Positions 58,389-64,000 of a stretch of DNA of 64,000 nt are shown here, in pieces. The notes beneath the pieces are model-generated. The model was not told the DNA's origin. It saw only the letters and a program-made list of their open reading frames with translations, and did not search any database. Position 1 is the first letter of the stretch. Each line of letters opens with the position of its first letter. The DNA is taken from assembly GCA_963825635.1 (NCBI GenBank), contig CAWGTU010000002.1, positions 62,001 through 126,000 on the forward strand, read 5' to 3'. This DNA comes from JAOUEA01 sp963825635 (GTDB taxonomy: Bacteria; Actinomycetota; UBA4738; HRBIN12). Both the position numbers and the translations under genes were made by a program.

Positions 58389-60019
58389 CCGCGGAACCTC
58401 CTGCGTACCGCGCCGATCACTTCATCGACCTCTTCCATGCCCAACATGAGTGCCGCGAGCAGATACGCACCGATCCCCGCGGCCACGGCGAGCCCCACCT
58501 GGACGAGCCGCCCGACCACGAGCTGGGTGTCGACCGTGGCGCCGAGGCCGGTCGCGACGAGCCACGCGATGCCGGCCGTGATCGCGGCCGCCGGAACCGC
58601 TCGTGCGATCGTGCCGCTCACGCGTCGCCCGTCGAGCGAGTCGAGCTTCGGGCGCAGCAGGGCAAGCCCAACGGCGCTCGCGAACACGTACGACACCGCG
58701 TGCCCCAACGCGAGCGCCGGGACGTCCCATCCGACCGTGAGCACGAGCGCGACGTCGACGACGACGGTGACGATCGCCGCTCCGATGTTGATCAGCGCGG
58801 GCGTCCGGCTGTCCTGCGTCGCGTAGAAGGTGCGGGTGATCAGCTGGAAAGCTGAGAAGAACGGCAGCCCGACCGCGAAGCCCTGCAGCGTGCGGGCGAT
58901 CAACGGGACGTCCTCTTCCTGCACCCACCCGTACTCGAGCAGCAACGAGACGATCGGCTCCGCCAGCGCGATGAAGGCGAACGATGCGGGCACGATCACG
59001 ACGATCGTGTCGCGAAGTCCGAGCGAGAAACGATCGCGCACCCCGTCGACGTCGCGGTCCGTCCAACGCTCGGCCATCGCGGGGAGCAGCGCCGTGAAGA
59101 TCGAGACCGCGAAGATCGAGTGAGGCAACAGGAAGATGATGAACGCGGTGGCGTAGATCTGGTAGCAGGCGTCGCAGATGCCTCCCGCCAAGATGATGAT
59201 CGCGACGTAGGCGAGCTGGTTCGCGGCGACGTAGACGACGACCCACCCGGAGAGCCGGACGATGCGTCGGATGCCCGGGTGGCCCCACCCGCCGGCGAAG
59301 CGCCACCGGAAGCCGGTTGCGCGCAGCGACGGCCAGAGCGCCACGGTCATCGCGACGACGCCGAGCGTGGTGCCGGCGCCGAGCACGGTCTTCTCCAGCC
59401 ACGTGATGTCTGCGACCGAGGGCTCGGCGGTCGCGCGGAGCATCGCGAAGGCTGCGAACGTGGCGATCGCGACGAGGTTGTTGAGGATCGGCGCGAACAT
59501 AGGGGCGGCGAACCGGCGCTCGGTGTTCAGCAGTCCGGAGGCGATCGCCCCGATGCCGTAGAAGACGATCTGCGGCATGAACCAACGGAGCAGGAACACG
59601 CCGAGCTCGATCTGAGCCTCTCGGTCGGCGGCGTCGGAGGCCACGAGGTACAGGCGCATGATCTGCGGCGCGAACACGACGCCGAGGATCGCCACCGCGG
59701 ACAGCAGCACCAGTGCCAGGGTGAGGACGCGCCTGCCGAGGTCGAAGGCGGCCTCCCGCCCGCTCCGCCGTTGGTGATCGACGAACACCGGCACGAACAC
59801 CGAGGTCAGGATGCCTCCGAGGATCAGCTCGTACACGATGTTCGGCGTGGTGTTGGCCTGCGTGTAGACGTTGCCGAGCGGTGCGATCGTCACGCCGAGG
59901 GCCGCGGTCTGCGCCGCGATGCGCACGTAGCCGGTCAGGCGCGACAGGGTCGTGCCGACCGTCATGAGCGCGGTGTTCCGAACGTAGGCGCCCGTGGTGT
60001 CGGCGGGGATCCCTTCCAC
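58385..60019 (-). CDS. murJ: Lipid II flippase MurJ
   Basis: Encodes about 544 residues with some 14 transmembrane helices. MurJ moves lipid-linked peptidoglycan precursor to the outer leaflet. Matches include RNTALMTVGTTLSRLTGYVRIAAQTAALG, NVYTQANTTPNIVYELILGGILTSVFVPVF, LNTERRFAAPMFAPILNN and TRTFYATQDSRTPALIN. No C-terminal pseudokinase domain is fused, unlike mycobacterial MviN. The GTG at 60019 is the best in-frame start after the preceding stop, but no clear ribosome site precedes it. Confidence 0.93.
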   Translation of the reverse strand: MEGIPADTTGAYVRNTALMTVGTTLSRLTGYVRIAAQTAALGVTIAPLGNVYTQANTTPNIVYELILGGILTSVFVPVFVDHQRRSGREAAFDLGRRVLTLALVLLSAVAILGVVFAPQIMRLYLVASDAADREAQIELGVFLLRWFMPQIVFYGIGAIASGLLNTERRFAAPMFAPILNNLVAIATFAAFAMLRATAEPSVADITWLEKTVLGAGTTLGVVAMTVALWPSLRATGFRWRFAGGWGHPGIRRIVRLSGWVVVYVAANQLAYVAIIILAGGICDACYQIYATAFIIFLLPHSIFAVSIFTALLPAMAERWTDRDVDGVRDRFSLGLRDTIVVIVPASFAFIALAEPIVSLLLEYGWVQEEDVPLIARTLQGFAVGLPFFSAFQLITRTFYATQDSRTPALINIGAAIVTVVVDVALVLTVGWDVPALALGHAVSYVFASAVGLALLRPKLDSLDGRRVSGTIARAVPAAAITAGIAWLVATGLGATVDTQLVVGRLVQVGLAVAAGIGAYLLAALMLGMEEVDEVIGAVRRRFRG

Positions 60020-60036
60020 CGGTTCGGGATCGGGGG

Positions 60037-62094
60037 TCAGGGCCTCGGTCGTCGGACCAACCTCCTCGACCAGAGCAGTACCAGCACCACGCCGGCACCC
60101 ACGGTGATCCACAACGCCACGCTGTTCACCGCCGTGGTGCGGACGGCGAGGTTCTGGTCCTCCCCGAGGACGCGGCCCGACGGAGCCCGGGTCTTCACCC
60201 GGATCGTCTGCGGTCCTCCGGCCTTGGCGACCACGTCGAAGGTGACGATCTCGTCGGGCCCCTCGATCGTCACGGTCTGCTGCGCGCCGTCGGGGAACTC
60301 GAACGAAGCCGAACGCAGCACGACCTGCACGGTGAGCGGCGCGTCGCCCGGGTCGCCCATCCGCAGTGGGATCGACCCCTCGCGCGAGGTCAGCAGGAAC
60401 TCCTGCTCGACGTCGGGCAGCACGCTCTGGAAGATCGAGCCGGTGACGGAGTTGACCTGGTCGTACCACCGGCGTCCCGCGATCGTGTCGGCCACGTACT
60501 CGCCCGCCTCGGCATAGAGCAGATCTCGATCGAGCCGCGCCGGCTGGGGACTTGGACCCGCGAGCATCGAGCGGTAGGCGGAAACGTTGCGCCGCTGATC
60601 ACGGATCGCCTCGACGTACTCGCGGGGGAACCGTGCCGATGACGGGGTGATCGCGGCACCGTCCGATGCCGGGTTCACCGCCCCGGCGAACGTCGCCGCC
60701 TGCGAGCGGTGCAGGAACGGCGCCTCGGAGAGTCGGCGCACGAGCGGTGCCCAGATCGCCGGAGGGAGCGCCGCGGGCATCTGCACGGCGACCCCGCGCA
60801 CGGTCTGGGTCCCGTCTGGTTGGAGCCCCGGCACCGGCTGCTCCCGCCAGATCGTCGCCAGTTCGCCGAGCACAGCCTGGGCGGCTCTCACCGGATCGCC
60901 GAGCAGGATCGGGTCGCCCAGCAGACCTTGCACGCCCGGGTCGGGGAGCACGAGTTCGAGGCTGGAGCCTCCGGCCGTCGTGGCGGTCGCGGTGGGCAGC
61001 GGCGCGAAGTCGTTGGGTTGGGCCGGGCGCTCCACCGTGTCCGCCTGCACGAGCGCGGTCGTGATGCCGCGGTCGGCGAGCCACTGCAGGCTGGGCTCGT
61101 CGACGGCTCCCTGCGGCGGCCGCGCCGTCGTGACGGACGGTTCCTCGCCGAGCTTCTGCGCGATGACGTCATCACCCATCTCCTGCTGTCGAGCGAGGTC
61201 GGGCGCGAGCCCGCCTGACGCCAACGACGGGAGGAGGGGCGCGGCGAACGGGGTGGCGACGAGCTCGACATCGGGGTCGCCCACGAGCTGGCCGAGGCGG
61301 GCGAGCAAGGTCGCCGCGTGCGTCGCCGGCGGTTGATCGGGTTCCACCGTTCCGCCGCCTGCCCGTTCGTACCCGTCGGCCATGCGGGCGAGCTGGTCGA
61401 TCACCGCGGGGACGATCACGAGGTCCACGGCCACCATGCCGTCGGCCGGGCCGACGGCCGTCGAGATGGCATCGACCTGTTGCGCCAGACCTCCGTCGGG
61501 CGCGATCGCGGCCTCGAACGCCGGGTCGGCGAGCCGTCCCTGCGGGTCCATCGCGATCGGGGCATCGAACTCCGCCCACCACGCGAGCTCGATCGGCACC
61601 TCCGGGTCGCGCACGAGGTGCACCAGCGGCGAATCGAGAGCGCCGACCTGTATGCCGGCGCTCCGGAGGTCGACCCGGGCCGGGTAGACCAGCGAGTCGA
61701 CCTCGCTCACCTCGCCGATCAGGCTGAGATCGATCGAGACGCTGAACTCCCGCGTCGATCCGGGTTCCAGGATCCCGTTCTGGTCGACGGTGTTGCCCGC
61801 GATGGGCAGCGGCCCCGGTCCCTCGACGAGGGACGTCTCGTACTCCACGCGCGACCGGATCGCCGGCCCGACCACGAATCCCACCGAGAGGTCGCCGATC
61901 GCCTCGTCACCGAGGTTCTCGGCGCGGAAGGTGATCGTGACCTCGGGCTTGTCGAGCGTGGTGAACGGGGTCTGGGCCTTCAGCGTCAGCGCGACGGCCG
62001 GCTCCTGGGCACCGGCGGGAGACGTCGCCACGAGCACAGAGGCGGCGGCGAGCGCGAGCGGCAGGAGCGCGCCGAGCGCGCGGAGGATCCTCAT
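60037..62094 (-). CDS. DUF6049-type secreted/membrane protein (Rv3909 position)
   Basis: Encodes 685 residues. A Sec signal peptide (LGALLPLALAAASVLVATSPAGA) precedes a large extracytoplasmic domain, and a C-terminal transmembrane helix (ALWITVGAGVVLVLLW) with a basic tail anchors it. The middle contains LQWLADRGITTALVQAD, which recalls glycoside-hydrolase/deacetylase-like barrels, and a C-terminal beta-domain. It sits directly before murJ as in mycobacteria, where the homologue is uncharacterised but linked to envelope growth. Confidence 0.78.
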   Translation of the reverse strand: MRILRALGALLPLALAAASVLVATSPAGAQEPAVALTLKAQTPFTTLDKPEVTITFRAENLGDEAIGDLSVGFVVGPAIRSRVEYETSLVEGPGPLPIAGNTVDQNGILEPGSTREFSVSIDLSLIGEVSEVDSLVYPARVDLRSAGIQVGALDSPLVHLVRDPEVPIELAWWAEFDAPIAMDPQGRLADPAFEAAIAPDGGLAQQVDAISTAVGPADGMVAVDLVIVPAVIDQLARMADGYERAGGGTVEPDQPPATHAATLLARLGQLVGDPDVELVATPFAAPLLPSLASGGLAPDLARQQEMGDDVIAQKLGEEPSVTTARPPQGAVDEPSLQWLADRGITTALVQADTVERPAQPNDFAPLPTATATTAGGSSLELVLPDPGVQGLLGDPILLGDPVRAAQAVLGELATIWREQPVPGLQPDGTQTVRGVAVQMPAALPPAIWAPLVRRLSEAPFLHRSQAATFAGAVNPASDGAAITPSSARFPREYVEAIRDQRRNVSAYRSMLAGPSPQPARLDRDLLYAEAGEYVADTIAGRRWYDQVNSVTGSIFQSVLPDVEQEFLLTSREGSIPLRMGDPGDAPLTVQVVLRSASFEFPDGAQQTVTIEGPDEIVTFDVVAKAGGPQTIRVKTRAPSGRVLGEDQNLAVRTTAVNSVALWITVGAGVVLVLLWSRRLVRRPRP

Positions 62095-62146
62095 GGCGGC
62101 TTCTCATCGTAGCCCCGTGGGGTCGGCACCCACGGAGCCTGCCCGG

Positions 62147-62914
62147 TCAGCGCGCCATCACCTCGAGCGCCTCAGAGATGCCGTACGCGAGGGCCACGAT
62201 CAGCAGGAAACTCCCGACCAGGATCCGCAGGGTGTGTTCATGGGCGCCGAGCGCCACCTTCGCGCCGATCAGCGCTCCCGGCACCGCTCCGATCGTCACG
62301 ACCAGCACCAACGCCCAGTCGATGTGGCCGAGCACGGCGTGCGTGATCGTGCCCGGGATCACCAGCGCCACGATCGCCAGCAGGGAGGTGCCGAGGGCCC
62401 GCTTGAGCGGCATACCGAGCCACCCCGCGAGCATCGGCACGATCACGAGGCCGCCGCCGATGCCGAGCAGGCCGCTCACGAACCCCGCGAGCAGGCCGAT
62501 GCCGATGAACATCGAAGGGGTGGCTCGGAACGACGGCCCTCGCCGACTCCGAGGACCTCGCAAGATGCCCACCGACTGGTAGGCGAGCAAGGCCGCCGTG
62601 ATCGCGAGCAGCACGTGGGTGTCGACGAACCGTGTGAGCAGGGCGCCGAAGATCGATGCGAGCACACCGGGGCCGATCATCCATGCAGCCGCCCGTTCGT
62701 CGAGCTCGCCGGCACGACGGTAGGTGAGAGCACCCGTCAGCGCGGTCGGAAGGATCACCGGCAGCGGGGTCGCGAGCGCCACGATCGGTGCGGCGCCGAG
62801 CAGCACCTGCAGGCCCGGCGTCATCACGATGCCCCCGCCGACGCCGAAGAGGCCCGAGAGCACCCCGGACACGAGGCCGACCGCGATGCCGAGCACGATC
62901 TCGAAAGGGGTCAT
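62147..62914 (-). CDS. TauE/SafE family anion transporter
   Basis: Encodes 255 residues with about eight transmembrane helices arranged as two repeats. The repeated motif GxxSGLFGVGGGIVMTPGL and GFVSGLLGIGGGLVIVPML is the family's signature. Members export or import sulfite, sulfonates and related anions. It lies between the NUDIX and DUF6049 genes and interrupts what is a direct neighbour pair in mycobacteria. Confidence 0.9.
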   Translation of the reverse strand: MTPFEIVLGIAVGLVSGVLSGLFGVGGGIVMTPGLQVLLGAAPIVALATPLPVILPTALTGALTYRRAGELDERAAAWMIGPGVLASIFGALLTRFVDTHVLLAITAALLAYQSVGILRGPRSRRGPSFRATPSMFIGIGLLAGFVSGLLGIGGGLVIVPMLAGWLGMPLKRALGTSLLAIVALVIPGTITHAVLGHIDWALVLVVTIGAVPGALIGAKVALGAHEHTLRILVGSFLLIVALAYGISEALEVMAR

Positions 62915-62927
62915 CGTGCCGCGTCCG

Positions 62928-63509
62928 TCATCTGAGCAGCTCGGCGGCGCGACCGAGCACCTCACGTTCCCCTCGGTACGCGGCGCGCTTCAACGCTCGA
63001 TCCAGCGGGAACCAGCGAACCTCCTCCATCTCGTCGTCGCGGTCCGCGGGATCGCCTCCCGTGCATCGCATCAGGAAGAAGTGCACGGTCTTGCGGATGC
63101 GTGCGTCCTCCCACACGTAGAAGTACCTGGTGTCGCCGAGCGACGCCTCGATCTCGGCGGTGTAGCCCGTCTCTTCCATGACCTCGCGGACCGCGGCGTC
63201 TTCATGGGACTCGCCCGGCTCGATGCCACCTTTCGCCAGTCCCCATGCGAGGTCTCCCCGGCGGGTCCGACGCGAGGCGAGCACCACCTCGATCTCTTCG
63301 CCAGCGCGCCGGTAGACGACCCCCCCGGCCGAGACCTCGCGTTGGACCGGCGACGTCGAGCGGCGCGATCGCGAGGACTTCTTCGAAGACGACCGCTTCG
63401 ACGGCTCTCCGACCGGCTGCTGCGATCCCGCGACCGTGGGCCTGCGTCGTCGTCGCCGTCGGCGCTTCTTGGGCGGCGGTTGCCCCTCGGGGGCGGGCTC
63501 GTCGGTCAC
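62928..63509 (-). CDS. NUDIX hydrolase with poly-basic N-terminus
   Basis: Encodes 193 residues. The NUDIX box is GGIEPGESHEDAAVREVMEETGY (G-x5-E-x7-REVxEExG), near residues 95-117. A 60-residue N-terminal extension is very basic (KKRRRRRRRRP, SKKSSRSRRS) and predicted disordered. The position next to DUF6049/murJ parallels mycobacterial mutT4. TAGGAT lies about seven bases before the GTG start, so the transcript may be leaderless. The likely substrate is a nucleoside diphosphate derivative; unproved. Confidence 0.88.
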   Translation of the reverse strand: MTDEPAPEGQPPPKKRRRRRRRRPTVAGSQQPVGEPSKRSSSKKSSRSRRSTSPVQREVSAGGVVYRRAGEEIEVVLASRRTRRGDLAWGLAKGGIEPGESHEDAAVREVMEETGYTAEIEASLGDTRYFYVWEDARIRKTVHFFLMRCTGGDPADRDDEMEEVRWFPLDRALKRAAYRGEREVLGRAAELLR

Positions 63510-63610
63510 GCGAGAATCCTAGTCGCAGGGCTCAGGTGCGCCCGGGTGAGGGCCGATGGAACCACGTGGCCTACGACGGTCGTGGGTCGAACGGAGGCGT
63601 CAGGTCCCCG

Positions 63611-64000
63611 ATGGATGTCAACGAGTTGCTGCGACACACGGTGGAACGCGGTGCCAGCGACCTGCATCTGAAGGTCGGCAACGTGCCGTTCGTGCGCGTC
63701 GACGGTCAGTTGATCCCCTGCGAGTTCGACGTGCTGACGGCCAACGACACGGAGGCCGCCGCCGCGTCGCTGATGTCCGACCACAAGAAGCGGGAGTTCA
63801 CCGAGACGAGCGAGGCCGACCTCGGGTACACGTTGCCGGGCGTCGGGCGCTTCCGCGTGAACGTGTTCCGCCAGCGTGGCGTGTTGGGCCTCGCGATCAG
63901 ACGGGTGCGTAGCGAAGTGCCGACGTTCGAGGAGCTGCGGCTGCCTCGCGTCATGTCCAGCCTGGCGGATTCGCCGCGCGGTCTCGTGCTCGTCACCGGC
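63611..64000 (+). CDS. pilT: Twitching motility ATPase PilT, 3' truncated
   Basis: The frame starts MDVNELLRHTVERGASDLHLKVGNVPFVRVDGQL and is open to the window end, 130 codons. The N-terminal PAS-like domain of PilT includes the ASDLHL motif, and GRFRVNVFRQRGVLGLAIRRV is the conserved arm. The last residues VLVTG lie just before the expected Walker A (GPTGSGKST), which falls outside. PilT powers retraction of type IV pili. It is divergent from the NUDIX gene. Confidence 0.92.
   Translation, partial: MDVNELLRHTVERGASDLHLKVGNVPFVRVDGQLIPCEFDVLTANDTEAAAASLMSDHKKREFTETSEADLGYTLPGVGRFRVNVFRQRGVLGLAIRRVRSEVPTFEELRLPRVMSSLADSPRGLVLVTG

Overview
The window is high-GC DNA from the chromosomal origin region of an actinobacterium (Actinomycetota). 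Evidence includes CrgA, DUF3566 beside gyrA, an ECF sigma factor with its zinc-finger anti-sigma factor next to trxB-trxA-cwlM, and an F420-type LLM oxidoreductase. The gene order dciA-recF-dnaN-dnaA-rpmH-rnpA-yidD-yidC-jag-rsmG-parA-parB also fits. The right half is close to the mycobacterial order (mutT4-like NUDIX, DUF6049, murJ, sigM, anti-sigma, trxB, trxA, cwlM, parB, parA). No transposase, integrase, phage gene, CRISPR array or rRNA was seen. Several genes carry single frameshifts, so this could be a draft or metagenome-derived assembly.

Left part (1-23 kb, accessory and metabolic): a truncated flippase-like protein; a minus-strand acyl-CoA ligase/GNAT (frameshifted)/HAD group; a lipoprotein; an asymmetric heterodimeric ABC exporter; a penicillin-acylase-family Ntn hydrolase; crgA; gdhA; an NAD(P)-binding protein; an S9 peptidase coupled to an orphan molybdopterin hydroxylase large subunit; two tandem secreted sugar-dehydrogenase paralogs; small uncharacterised genes; then secreted M23 and M15 cell-wall enzymes and a BI-1 membrane protein.

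Middle part (23.6-34 kb) lies between tRNA-Ala(TGC) and tRNA-Ile(GAT), which are usually neighbours in related genomes. It holds a methyltransferase, DUF2461, a beta-lactamase-like/2H-phosphoesterase fusion with a frameshift, and a compact minus-strand cluster at 27.87-31.37 kb. That cluster encodes a 23-residue-repeat solenoid protein, a MauD-like thioredoxin-fold protein, a Tat-exported Cys-rich MauA-like protein, a 34-residue membrane ORF, a MauE-like membrane protein and a membrane-anchored protein. It resembles the maturation half of methylamine dehydrogenase without the catalytic heavy chain, and its small subunit has only one tryptophan. It is the best candidate here for an undescribed system. 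A likely N-succinylamino-acid racemase/GNAT pair follows.

Right part (34-64 kb) is the replication and segregation core. gyrA, gyrB, dciA, recF, dnaN and dnaA are on the minus strand; rpmH to parB are on the plus strand. The dnaN-dnaA spacer has DnaA boxes and a DnaA-trio-like unwinding element. A perfect parS overlaps the start of rsmG. parA carries a Glu-Pro-rich C-terminal extension interrupted by a one-base deletion. Beyond parB are an atypical Ddl, an aminotransferase, an LLM oxidoreductase, a CwlM-like pseudo-amidase, trxA/trxB, sigma/anti-sigma, MurJ, DUF6049, a TauE-type transporter, a NUDIX protein, and the start of pilT at the edge.

No stretch longer than about 300 bases lacks a gene. 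The largest spacers (31375-31612, 43175-43418, 44853-45132) are annotated below.
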